Below are positions 56,745-64,000 of a DNA stretch of 64,000 bases, in pieces. Each line of letters begins with the position of its first letter. The stretch's first letter is position 1. Under the pieces are notes generated by a model. The model made no database searches, was not told the origin of the DNA, and was given only the letters and a program-made list of their open reading frames with translations. A program made the position numbers and the translations under genes. Origin of the DNA: Gulosibacter chungangensis (lineage in GTDB: Bacteria > Actinomycetota > Actinomycetes > Actinomycetales > Microbacteriaceae); the NCBI RefSeq assembly GCF_008831155.1, contig NZ_WBKB01000001.1:620001-684000 (forward strand). Reading direction: 5' to 3'.

Positions 56745-57680
56745 TCAGATTCGTGCGCGCTTCTGCCGGTATTGACCAGGAGTGAGCCCGACGTATTGGC
56801 GGAACAGCTCTGTCGCGTGGCTGCGGGAGTGCCAGCCGACCTCCCGCATCGCCGTAGCGACGGACATATCGGTCTCTCGCAAGTATCGGGCGAGATGCTC
56901 GGCTCGCACCATCGTCAGGAACGCCAGTGGCGTCTTCCCATACGCCTCTACAAATACGCGAGCGAGCTGCGACGACGACAGGTGCACCTGTGCGGCTAGA
57001 TCCTCCAGTGTCCATCGGTGTGCTGGTGCTTCGCGCAGCAGCTCGGCAGCATGGCGGGCCTCGGCGCGCAACGGGGCGAAGCGTCGGTCCCTCGGCAGCG
57101 TGGGCCGGATATGCGCACGCTGTGAGGACGAAACCCGTACCGGAGAAACCTTGATGTACGGAGCGATTACATGCGTGATGGAGAACCAAAGTGCCTGAAT
57201 CCGGAAGTAGTCGCGAGAGAACTGTCGTTCGATGCTGAGCGCGACGAGTTCGTCCAGCCAGGGCGTCAGCATCCCGGCCCGATCTTCACCAAGACGAAGG
57301 ATCTGAGCCGGTTCCGTGTAGATCGCGTCCGCGAAACCTTGTGCGTCTAGCCGATCTCGGAGGACGCCAGCAAACTGCCAGCGCACCTGATCGAGCAGAT
57401 AGTCCGGGTCCAACGAGACCGAGGTCACCGTAACGTGGCCCTCCGGCTCCGATGCGCACAGGGTGTTCGCGGCCAGCAACACAACGTCACCTGGTCGTAC
57501 CGGCTTCTGCCCGAACTCTGAGAAGACAATCGCCGTTCCGTCTCTGACGATGATCACTTTCACGCAGTCATAGGCGACAGGATCCACTCGATGGTAGATC
57601 GTCCGCGATCGTGCGATGAGAGGCACGAGCGGACGCTCGCCGGTACGTGACGAGCTGGGAGTGCCGGCGTCATCATCCAT
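56745..57680 (-). CDS. AraC-family transcriptional regulator
   Basis: A 311-residue regulator starting MDDDAGTPSSSRTGERPLVP. The N-terminal cupin-like sensing domain (DCVKVIIVRDGTAIVFSEFG, KPVRPGDVVLLAANTLCASE) is followed by a C-terminal double helix-turn-helix (LEDLAAQVHLSSSQLARVFV, YGKTPLAFLTMVRAEHLARY, VGWHSRSHATELFRQYVGLT). It diverges from the copper operon, whose CsoR sites lie between, but its own effector cannot be read. It may instead control element transfer genes. Confidence 0.85.
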   Translation of the reverse strand: MDDDAGTPSSSRTGERPLVPLIARSRTIYHRVDPVAYDCVKVIIVRDGTAIVFSEFGQKPVRPGDVVLLAANTLCASEPEGHVTVTSVSLDPDYLLDQVRWQFAGVLRDRLDAQGFADAIYTEPAQILRLGEDRAGMLTPWLDELVALSIERQFSRDYFRIQALWFSITHVIAPYIKVSPVRVSSSQRAHIRPTLPRDRRFAPLRAEARHAAELLREAPAHRWTLEDLAAQVHLSSSQLARVFVEAYGKTPLAFLTMVRAEHLARYLRETDMSVATAMREVGWHSRSHATELFRQYVGLTPGQYRQKRARI

Positions 57681-57743
57681 CGCGAGCCATCGATCCTGCG
57701 GGTGGGCAGATCCCCTTGAGCACGAGCCGCCGCCCTTGCGGGA

Positions 57744-57760
57744 ATACCCACAAGGGGTAT
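57744..57760. promoter_or_regulatory. CsoR-type operator 1
   Basis: ATACCCACAAGGGGTAT: ATACCC and GGGTAT arms around a short G/C-containing centre, as in CsoR boxes. It lies 59 bases upstream of the copZ ATG. Confidence 0.6.
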
Positions 57761-57779
57761 ACCGTTGCATCCTGTACAC

Positions 57780-57796
57780 GTACCCGGTAGGGGTAC
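57780..57796. promoter_or_regulatory. CsoR-type operator 2
   Basis: GTACCCGGTAGGGGTAC: GTACCC and GGGTAC arms. Centre to centre it is 36 bases from operator 1. The copZ ribosome-binding site begins 10 bases beyond it. Confidence 0.6.
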
Positions 57797-57818
57797 TACC
57801 TACGAAGGAGGATACCTG

Positions 57819-58028
57819 ATGGCTGCGAACGAGTACCAGGTGACGGGCATGACCTGCGGGCACTGCGAGATGTCGATCCGCGAGGAAGTCAGCGAGATCT
57901 CCGGCGTCGAGGACATCCAGGTCAGCGCGCAGACCGGCAAGCTCGTGGTCACCGCCTCCGGTGACATCGACGACGCGAAGGTTTTGGCGGCTGTCGAGGA
58001 GGCCGGCTACTCGGCGGTGCGCGTCTGA
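57819..58028 (+). CDS. copZ: Copper chaperone CopZ (HMA domain)
   Basis: A 69-residue heavy-metal-associated domain protein: MAANEYQVTGMTCGHCEMSI with the MTCGHC copper site and the ferredoxin-like fold GVEDIQVSAQTGKLVV. It carries cytosolic Cu(I) to CopA. The start is fixed by GAAGGAGGATACCTG. The next gene's ATG overlaps its stop (TGATG). Confidence 0.92.
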   Translation: MAANEYQVTGMTCGHCEMSIREEVSEISGVEDIQVSAQTGKLVVTASGDIDDAKVLAAVEEAGYSAVRV

Positions 58029-58927
58029 TGAAGGCACCAGCAAGGCTCGCGCTCTACGGTGTCGGGCTGGTCGCGGCGTTCGGCGCAGCCTTCGGGCTGT
58101 CCGGCATCGTCGTGCCCGATAGCTACGTCGCCGCATGGGCGGAACAGAGCGAGACGGCTGGGCACGGCGGCGGCCACGGAGACTCCAAGCAGGAGGCTGA
58201 GGGTCACACCTTGAACGGCCTCTCGCTGGACGCCGACGGTTTCGTGCTCTCGGCCGTCCAGGCGCCCACGGCTGCGGGCACCGAAGGCACGATGAGCTTC
58301 CAGATCCTCGACGAGGCTGGCGACCCGGTGACGGAGTTCACCACGGCCCATGAGAAGGATCTGCACTTGATCGTCGTACGCAGCGATGGCACGCAGTTCC
58401 ATCACGCTCACCCGGTGCTGAACGAGGGCACGGGCACCTGGTCGATCCCGTGGACGTGGGAGGAAGCGGGCACCTACCGGGTGTTCGCGGACTTCACCCC
58501 GGTCGGCGAGAATGCATCAGCCATCACGCTGACTCGCACAGTTCAGGTCTCGGGTGACTTTACCCCTGAGCAGAGCGCCGTTCAGGCCACCGACGAGGTC
58601 GACGGGTACACCGTAACGATCGACGGGCACCTCAATGCGGGCTCCTCGAGCGAGTTGACGATCTCGATTACTCGTGACGGCAAGCCCGTGACGACGCTGG
58701 AGCCCTATCTCGGCGCGTTCGGTCACCTGGTCGCGCTGCGTGAAGGCGATCTCGCCTATCTGCACGTCCACGCCGAGGGCGATGAACCGCAGCCCGGTGA
58801 CACCGCTGGACCGGAGATCGCGTTCGCCGCGGAGCCTCCGACCGAGGGCCGCTACCTGCTGTACCTGGACTTCCAGGTCGACGGGCAGGTTCATACCGCC
58901 GAATTCGTGCTCGATACGGGCCACTGA
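58028..58927 (+). CDS. Secreted/membrane-anchored copper-associated protein
   Basis: A 299-residue protein with an N-terminal hydrophobic segment (LALYGVGLVAAFGAAFGLSG) that is a signal or anchor. A His/Gly-rich spacer follows (HGGGHGDSKQEAEGH), then two beta-sandwich modules. The first has EKDLHLIVVRSDGTQFHHAH and the second FGHLVALREGDLAYLHVHAE, each with several His that could bind copper in the extracytoplasmic space. The name of this family is not certain to me; relatives sit between copZ and copA in actinobacterial copper loci. It is translationally coupled to copZ. Confidence 0.72.
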   Translation: MKAPARLALYGVGLVAAFGAAFGLSGIVVPDSYVAAWAEQSETAGHGGGHGDSKQEAEGHTLNGLSLDADGFVLSAVQAPTAAGTEGTMSFQILDEAGDPVTEFTTAHEKDLHLIVVRSDGTQFHHAHPVLNEGTGTWSIPWTWEEAGTYRVFADFTPVGENASAITLTRTVQVSGDFTPEQSAVQATDEVDGYTVTIDGHLNAGSSSELTISITRDGKPVTTLEPYLGAFGHLVALREGDLAYLHVHAEGDEPQPGDTAGPEIAFAAEPPTEGRYLLYLDFQVDGQVHTAEFVLDTGH

Positions 58928-59007
58928 GCGCAGACAACGAATCTTACCCAGACGACCACGCCCGTTGAGTTCTGGCCGTCGCTAGAAGCTGAAAGAGAAG
59001 GAAGAGG

Positions 59008-61278
59008 ATGAGCACATCAGCGCCACCTGCGGGTGGGCCGGACATCGAGCTGGAGATCGGCGGAATGACCTGCGCCTCCTGCGCGAACCGGATCGAGAAG
59101 AAGCTGAACAAGCTCGACGGTGTCTCGGCGACGGTCAACTATGCCACCGAGAAGGCCAAGGTCACCGTACCGACCGGATATGACCCTGCGCTGCTGATTG
59201 CGGAGGTGGAGAAGACCGGGTACACCGCGGCGCTGCCGAAGCCGAAGCACACGAAGGCTGCCCAGTCTGACTCCGACGACACGCCTGAGGAAGATGCGGA
59301 GCTGACGTCGCTACGGCATCGGCTGATCGGGGCGATCGTGCTCACCGTCCCGGTGATCGCGATGGCGATGATTCCGGCCCTGCAGTTCACCTACTGGCAG
59401 TGGGCATCGCTGGCGCTCGCGGCGCCGGTGATCGTGTGGGCGGCATGGCCGTTCCACAAGGCTGCGTGGACGAACCTGAAGCACGGCGCGGCAACGATGG
59501 ACACGCTCATCTCGATGGGCACGTCGGTCGCGCTGCTGTGGTCGCTGTACGCCCTGTTCTTCGGCACGGCGGGCACGCCCGGCATGACGCACCCGTTCGA
59601 GCTGACGATTGCCCCGTCCGACGGCGCCGCGAACATCTACCTCGAGGTCGGCGCGGGCGTGACGATGTTCATCCTCGCGGGACGCTACTTCGAGAAGCGG
59701 TCCAAGCGCCAGGCCGGGGCGGCGCTCCGCGCACTGCTCGAACTCGGCGCCAAGGAAGTCTCCGTGCTGCGCAACGGCGTGGAGACGAAAATCCCGACCG
59801 ACGAGCTGCAGGTGGGCGACGAGTTCATCGTCCGCCCCGGCGAGAAGATTGCCACCGACGGCGTGGTCGTCTCCGGCACCTCCGCGGTTGATGCGTCGAT
59901 GCTGACCGGCGAGTCCGTACCCGTGGAAGTCGGCGAAGGCGACCCCGTCACCGGAGCTACCGTGAACGCGGGCGGCAGGCTCGTGGTCCGCGCGACCCGC
60001 GTCGGGTCGGACACGCAGCTCGCACAGATGGCCAAGCTCGTCGAGGACGCGCAGACCGGCAAGGCCGAGGTCCAACGCCTCGCCGACAAGATCTCGGGCG
60101 TCTTCGTCCCGATCGTCATCGTCATCGCTGTAGTCGCCCTGGGCGCGTGGCTCGGAGCCGGATTCCCGGTTGCGGCCGCGTTCACCGCCGCAGTCGCGGT
60201 CCTGGTCATCGCTTGCCCCTGCGCGCTGGGTCTCGCCACTCCGACGGCGCTGCTTGTCGGCACGGGGCGCGGTGCCCAGATGGGCATCCTCATCAAGGGT
60301 CCGGAGGTGCTGGAATCCACACGCAAGGTCGATACGGTGGTCCTCGACAAGACCGGCACCGTCACCAGCGGCAAGATGACCCTGGTCGACGTGATCACCG
60401 AGCCTGGTGTGGACCGCGCCGAGCTGCTGCGATTCGCCGGTGCCCTGGAGGACGCCTCCGAGCACCCGATTGCCCAGGCCATTGCGAAGGGCGCCACTCA
60501 GGAGGTCGGCACACTGCCGACGCCCGAGGACTTCGCCAACGTTGAGGGCAAGGGTGTACAGGGCATCGTCGAGGGGATCGCCGTGGTCGTGGGCCGGGAG
60601 TCGCTGCTGGCCGACTGGTCGCAGAAGCTCTCCCGCGAGGTCGCTTCGGCCAAGTCTCGCGCCGAGGGCGAGGGCAAGACCGTCGTCGCCATCGGCTGGG
60701 ACGGGCAAGCCCGCGGCATCCTCGTCGTGGCCGACACCGTCAAGCCGACCAGCGCCGAGGCCATCCAGGGCCTGAAGGATCTAGGGCTTACCCCGGTGCT
60801 GCTCACCGGTGACAACGAGGCGGTCGCCCGCCAGATCGCCGCTGAGGTCGGCATCGAGCAGGTCATCGCCGAGGTGCTGCCCAAGGACAAGGTCGACGTC
60901 GTCACCAGCCTCCAGAAGGAGGGCAAGGTCGTCGCGATGGTCGGAGACGGCGTCAACGATGCTCCGGCCCTGGCGCAGGCCGACCTGGGCCTGGCGATGG
61001 GCACCGGCACCGACGTCGCGATCGAGGCATCCGACCTCACGCTCGTGCGGGGAGACCTGCGGAGCGCGGTCGACGCGATTCGGCTGTCCCGCAAGACGCT
61101 GTCGACGATCAAGACCAACCTGTTCTGGGCATTCGCCTACAACGTGGCGGCTATTCCAGTTGCCGCGCTAGGCATGCTCAACCCCATGCTCGCAGGAGCG
61201 GCGATGGCGTTCTCCAGCGTCTTCGTCGTTGGCAACAGCCTGCGCCTGCGCGGGTTCAAGAGCGTTGCCAAGCAGTAA
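59008..61278 (+). CDS. copA: Copper-exporting P1B-type ATPase CopA
   Basis: A 756-residue Cu(I) efflux ATPase. The N-terminal HMA domain has [16 protein letters not shown]. Eight predicted transmembrane helices include [15 protein letters not shown] (CPC metal site, about residue 402). The phosphorylation site is [12 protein letters not shown] (about 448), with the actuator-domain [10 protein letters not shown], the HP locus SEHPIAQA (about 485) and the hinge [20 protein letters not shown]. The start follows AGAGAAGGAAG. It is the export pump of the copper cluster. Confidence 0.95.
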   Translation: MSTSAPPAGGPDIELEIGGMTCASCANRIEKKLNKLDGVSATVNYATEKAKVTVPTGYDPALLIAEVEKTGYTAALPKPKHTKAAQSDSDDTPEEDAELTSLRHRLIGAIVLTVPVIAMAMIPALQFTYWQWASLALAAPVIVWAAWPFHKAAWTNLKHGAATMDTLISMGTSVALLWSLYALFFGTAGTPGMTHPFELTIAPSDGAANIYLEVGAGVTMFILAGRYFEKRSKRQAGAALRALLELGAKEVSVLRNGVETKIPTDELQVGDEFIVRPGEKIATDGVVVSGTSAVDASMLTGESVPVEVGEGDPVTGATVNAGGRLVVRATRVGSDTQLAQMAKLVEDAQTGKAEVQRLADKISGVFVPIVIVIAVVALGAWLGAGFPVAAAFTAAVAVLVIACPCALGLATPTALLVGTGRGAQMGILIKGPEVLESTRKVDTVVLDKTGTVTSGKMTLVDVITEPGVDRAELLRFAGALEDASEHPIAQAIAKGATQEVGTLPTPEDFANVEGKGVQGIVEGIAVVVGRESLLADWSQKLSREVASAKSRAEGEGKTVVAIGWDGQARGILVVADTVKPTSAEAIQGLKDLGLTPVLLTGDNEAVARQIAAEVGIEQVIAEVLPKDKVDVVTSLQKEGKVVAMVGDGVNDAPALAQADLGLAMGTGTDVAIEASDLTLVRGDLRSAVDAIRLSRKTLSTIKTNLFWAFAYNVAAIPVAALGMLNPMLAGAAMAFSSVFVVGNSLRLRGFKSVAKQ

Positions 61279-61327
61279 GGCTGCGAACCGACCCTCCCCA
61301 TCACACCAAGCGAAAGGTATTCAACGC

Positions 61328-61657
61328 ATGACGAACGACACCCAGACCACGTCCAGCTGTTGCAGCAGCACCCCGGCGCAGGCGGCTCCTGTCGTCGAGG
61401 CTCCGGTTGCATCGAGCTGCTGCAGCACCAGCTCTGCCAACCCAGCAGCGGCCGGCAACGGTCGTGAGAATCTGCTCGACAACGCCAGCGACATGACCAC
61501 CTGCCCGGTCATGGTCGGCAACCCGGTCAGTAAGAAGGCCGCCGAAGCGGCGGGTCTGTTCCGAGACTACGAGGGCCAGCGTTACTACTTCTGCTGCGCT
61601 GGCTGTGGCCCCGCATTCGACTCGGACCCGGCCAAGTACGCCGCCAACATGGCGTAG
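61328..61657 (+). CDS. YHS-domain protein with Cys-rich N-terminus
   Basis: A 109-residue protein. An N-terminal tract has three Cys-Cys pairs (TSSCCSSTPAQ; VASSCCSTSSA). A YHS domain follows, with TTCPVMVGNPVSKKAAEAAG and RDYEGQRYYFCCAGCGPAFD. YHS domains bind metals and are common in copper and mercury resistance loci as fusions to ATPases; here it is separate from CopA. The start ATG at 61328 follows CGAAAGG. A cytosolic metal buffer or shuttle is inferred. Confidence 0.8.
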   Translation: MTNDTQTTSSCCSSTPAQAAPVVEAPVASSCCSTSSANPAAAGNGRENLLDNASDMTTCPVMVGNPVSKKAAEAAGLFRDYEGQRYYFCCAGCGPAFDSDPAKYAANMA

Positions 61658-61668
61658 CCCACCAGCGC

Positions 61669-61709
61669 GTGGGGGTCGCAGTCCAGCACGTCTGACCTGC
61701 GACCCCCAC
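61669..61709 (+). terminator. Hairpin between the YHS gene and csoR
   Basis: A perfect 13-bp stem GTGGGGGTCGCAG / CTGCGACCCCCAC with a 15-base loop. No T-run follows, so it may be an attenuator or processing site rather than a strict terminator. Confidence 0.6.
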
Positions 61710-61727
61710 CACCTGATCGGAGCCACA

Positions 61728-62075
61728 ATGACCATCCCTACCACCGACCCCGTCCTCGACATCTGCCCGTCGGGCGAGCACGGCGCAACATCCGGCCACG
61801 GCTACATCACCGATAAGGCTCAGTACCGCAACCGTCTCCGACGACTCGAAGGTCAGGTTCGCGGCATCGACCGCATGGTCGACGAGGACCGGTACTGCAT
61901 CGATATCCTCACCCAGATCTCGGCCGTCACCAATGCACTCGAAAGCGTCGCTCTCGGCCTGCTCAACGATCATCTCCGCCATTGCGTCCTCGACGCTGCC
62001 GTCGCCGGCGGGCCGGTGGCCGATCAGAAAATCATCGAGGCCACCGACGCCATCGCTCGGCTCGTGCGCTCATAG
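61728..62075 (+). CDS. csoR: Copper-sensing repressor CsoR
   Basis: A 115-residue helical repressor (DUF156/CsoR family) starting MTIPTTDPVLDICPSGEHGA. The core reads RNRLRRLEGQVRGIDRMVDE, with the copper ligands Cys-x24-His-x3-Cys in YCIDILTQISA ... DHLRHCV. Cu(I) binding releases it from GC-rich boxes such as those before copZ. GGAG precedes the ATG. Confidence 0.93.
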   Translation: MTIPTTDPVLDICPSGEHGATSGHGYITDKAQYRNRLRRLEGQVRGIDRMVDEDRYCIDILTQISAVTNALESVALGLLNDHLRHCVLDAAVAGGPVADQKIIEATDAIARLVRS

Positions 62076-62121
62076 ACACTGCCGCGCTTCTCTCTGCCAC
62101 GACCAATCCAGGAGTATCTCC

Positions 62122-63270
62122 ATGCCCAAGCATCACGTCCTCATCCTCGGCTCGGGGGCAGCCGGCGTCGCCGCCGCCCGCGCTCTCGCATCGCGTGAGG
62201 ATATCCGGGTCACGCTCGCGGTACGGACTGGCGAAACGCCCTATACGCGGATGCTCATCAAGGGAGTTGCGTTCGGTCCGACACCTCCGGAGATGATCAA
62301 GCTTCCTCTGCCCGACGTCGAGGTCCTCTCTGACACCGCGGTCGAGGTCGATACGTCGGCGAAGGAGGTGCAGCTCGCCTCCGGTACACGCCTCTCCTAC
62401 GACGCGCTCATCGTGGCTACAGGCAGCAGGCCACGCATGCTCCCCGCCGACGTCGGCGGCGAAGACGCTGTGACGGACGCGGGACGAGTGGGTTCCCTTC
62501 ATTCCCTGGAAGATGCCCTACGCGTGCGGAGGCTGCTGACTGGCCTCGGGCGGCCAGCTCGTGTCGCGATCTACGGCGGCGGGGTCATCGCCGCCGAGAC
62601 GGCCTCCTCACTGCACAGCGACGGACACATTGTCACGCTCATCTCCCGTAGTGAGGTTCCCGGCGTGACTGCGTTCGGCGCTCCCGTGGCCGAACGTCTC
62701 GCCGCCGATCACAGCGCGCGCGTCCTCGCACGCCTCGGCCGAACCGTACGGCACATCGAGGTGACCGACACGGGCGTTGCCATCACGCTCGACAACGACA
62801 GCCCCGTCGTCGCAGACTTCCTCGTGCTGGCTCTCGGCACGACCCCCGCCGCCCCGGCACCCTGGACTGGCGGCATCGACGTCGACGATCGCCTCCGTAC
62901 CGATGCGCCGCATGTCTATGCGGCCGGTGGCGTCGCGGTCCACCACGATGATGCGCTCGGCACCTGGCGCATCGACCATTGGGAGGACGCTGCGGCGCAG
63001 GGCACCCACGCTGCTCAGGTCGCCCTGCACGAGCTCGGCCTCGAGAGCGATCCGGATGTCTATCTGCCGCGCAGCCCCTACATGGCGATGGTTTATGGGC
63101 AGATGATCTCCGGCGTCGGGTACAGCGGTGACGCCGAAGCCCACCTCGAGGACGGCGAGGAGTTCGTCGTCCGGCACGAGACGGAGGGCACGGTGGTCGG
63201 TGTCACAGGCATTGACTCGGTAGGCACCGTCTACCAGTGGGGGCAGCGCCTCCACGGCGTGCGAGCCTGA
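62122..63270 (+). CDS. FAD/NAD(P)-dependent oxidoreductase
   Basis: A 382-residue pyridine nucleotide-disulfide reductase-fold protein. It has the FAD motif VLILGSGAAGVAAARALASR, LIVATGSRPRML, the NAD(P) motif VAIYGGGVIAAETASSLHSD, and HVYAAGGVAVHHD, the second FAD motif (usually GD with Asp, here GG). It has no N-terminal CxxC, so it belongs with ferredoxin/rubredoxin-type or CoA-disulfide-type reductases rather than MerA. It lies directly after csoR; a role in copper stress redox balance is inferred. Start chosen at MPKHHVLILG with GGAGTATCTCC upstream. Confidence 0.82.
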   Translation: MPKHHVLILGSGAAGVAAARALASREDIRVTLAVRTGETPYTRMLIKGVAFGPTPPEMIKLPLPDVEVLSDTAVEVDTSAKEVQLASGTRLSYDALIVATGSRPRMLPADVGGEDAVTDAGRVGSLHSLEDALRVRRLLTGLGRPARVAIYGGGVIAAETASSLHSDGHIVTLISRSEVPGVTAFGAPVAERLAADHSARVLARLGRTVRHIEVTDTGVAITLDNDSPVVADFLVLALGTTPAAPAPWTGGIDVDDRLRTDAPHVYAAGGVAVHHDDALGTWRIDHWEDAAAQGTHAAQVALHELGLESDPDVYLPRSPYMAMVYGQMISGVGYSGDAEAHLEDGEEFVVRHETEGTVVGVTGIDSVGTVYQWGQRLHGVRA

Positions 63271-63273
63271 GAC

Positions 63274-64000
63274 ATGCCGGGAGTCTGTACCAGCCAGACC
63301 CCACGACGCGGGTTCGCGCTCGCGCTGGCGGCCACCATCCTCACGATGGCCGCCGCCAGCGCACCTTCGCTGTTCTACCCGCAGATCGCGGACCGCCTCG
63401 GACTCATCCCGGTCGCCACGACGCTCGTGTTCGCGGTCTATACGTTCACCCTCTTGGGTGCGCTGCTGTACCTCGGCTCAGTCTCCGACCGCATCGGCCG
63501 CCGACCGGTCGTGATGGCCGGTTCGCTCCTGCTCGCCGTGAGCCTGGTTATGTTCTGGTGGGCCGGGAGTCTGACGATGCTGCTCATCGCCAGGGCGCTG
63601 CAAGGACTCGCCGCAGGCATCCTCATCCCCACGCTCTCGGCGATGATGATCGACTTCGAACCGCCGACGCAGCCGAACGCCGCAGCACTGTGGAACACGA
63701 TCGGGCCGATGCTCGGCCTCGCTACCGGTGCGCTGAGCGCCGCGATCCTCCTCGACTTCACCACCAGCCCGGCGGTTGCCGTCTTCGGAATCCTCGTCGT
63801 CGCGTTCGTCCTAGTGGCCGCGACCGTCTGGAGCACGCCCGAGCTTGTCTCCAGAGTCTGCGTACAACGAAGTGACCTGCGTCCGCGGTTCACCGTGCCA
63901 CCTCATCTGCGACGGATGCTCGCCGCCGGCATGCCCGCGATCATCGCTGGCTGGGCCACGAACGGACTCTTCCTAGCCCTCGGGGCGGGACTTGTGCAGA
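63274..64000 (+). CDS. MFS transporter (3' end outside window)
   Basis: Starting with ATG three bases after the reductase stop, the frame stays open to the window edge (about 242 residues seen). It has GFALALAATILTMAAASAPS, a first transmembrane segment, then LLYLGSVSDRIGRRPVVMAG, the MFS loop 2-3 motif, and at least six membrane helices. It is cotranscribed with csoR and the reductase. Substrate unknown; efflux is likely in this context. Confidence 0.82.
   Translation, partial: MPGVCTSQTPRRGFALALAATILTMAAASAPSLFYPQIADRLGLIPVATTLVFAVYTFTLLGALLYLGSVSDRIGRRPVVMAGSLLLAVSLVMFWWAGSLTMLLIARALQGLAAGILIPTLSAMMIDFEPPTQPNAAALWNTIGPMLGLATGALSAAILLDFTTSPAVAVFGILVVAFVLVAATVWSTPELVSRVCVQRSDLRPRFTVPPHLRRMLAAGMPAIIAGWATNGLFLALGAGLVQ

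Larger units (their letters stand above)
27974..64000. mobile_element. Integrative conjugative element at tRNA-Ala carrying metal resistance (right end not in window)
   Basis: From the 3' end of tRNA-Ala onward, housekeeping genes give way to a large serine recombinase, T4SS transfer genes, replication/partition genes and two metal-resistance blocks. The style matches actinobacterial T4SS ICEs. By eye I found no second copy of the tRNA-Ala 3' end, so the right junction is presumably beyond 64000; the last part could also be chromosome. Confidence 0.8.

Noticed and set aside
28000-64000. Search for a second tRNA-Ala 3' end (attR)
   Set aside because: No repeat of the TTCGAGTCTCCTAGG segment was noticed by eye. 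The right end is probably outside the window, though a computed search is needed.

Overview
The window is a high-GC actinobacterial chromosome segment spanning the replication origin. Gene order, protein style and the tRNA set fit Microbacteriaceae; I do not assign a genus. It divides into three parts.

Part A (1-7.2 kb) holds the 3' end of trxB, then trxA, a class I/II aminotransferase and a D-Ala-D-Ala ligase on the plus strand. A minus-strand catabolic-looking cluster follows: a DUF6807 protein, a Gfo/Idh/MocA dehydrogenase and an MHS-type MFS transporter. LacI-type palindromes precede its first and last genes. The DUF6807 gene carries a perfect 15-copy hexanucleotide microsatellite encoding a Ser-Ala tract.

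Part B (7.3-27.97 kb) is the classic origin region. On the minus strand it has rpmH-rnpA-yidD-yidC-jag-rsmG and parA-parB. On the plus strand it has dnaA-dnaN-recF-dciA-gyrB-gyrA-DUF3566-tRNA-Ile-tRNA-Ala. DnaA boxes flank dnaA, with the longer oriC gap between dnaA and dnaN. The standout feature is a gap of about 4 kb between rsmG and parA, genes that normally sit side by side. It has no credible gene, is clearly lower in G+C than its surroundings, and carries 15 parS sites (10 perfect copies of a 14-base palindrome, 5 with one or two mismatches). It looks like a dedicated, compact chromosomal centromere. The ParB encoded next to it has an unusually long acidic/Lys/Ser/Thr linker after its ParA-interacting N-terminus.

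Part C (27.97 kb to the end of the window, right end not seen) is an integrative conjugative element abutting tRNA-Ala(TGC). A large serine recombinase lies against the tRNA, and its last ~20 codons and stop are the antisense of the tRNA gene. The transfer machinery, mostly minus strand, includes an SSB, a DarB-like methylase/helicase, a VirD4-type coupling protein, a VirB4-type ATPase, an SCO6880-family protein, a VirB6/TrbL-like membrane protein, two DUF6112 proteins, an M23 peptidase/lysozyme-like protein and a VirB8/TcpC-like protein. Maintenance genes include a ParB-like protein, DUF2637 and a primase-polymerase. I recognise no relaxase. A first metal cargo (tandem ArsR regulators plus MFS, and CmtR plus a CDF transporter) interrupts the transfer genes. 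A second, copper, cargo (copZ, a secreted His-rich protein, copA, a YHS protein, csoR, an FAD reductase and an MFS transporter) lies at the right, preceded by two CsoR-like operators and a divergent AraC-type regulator.
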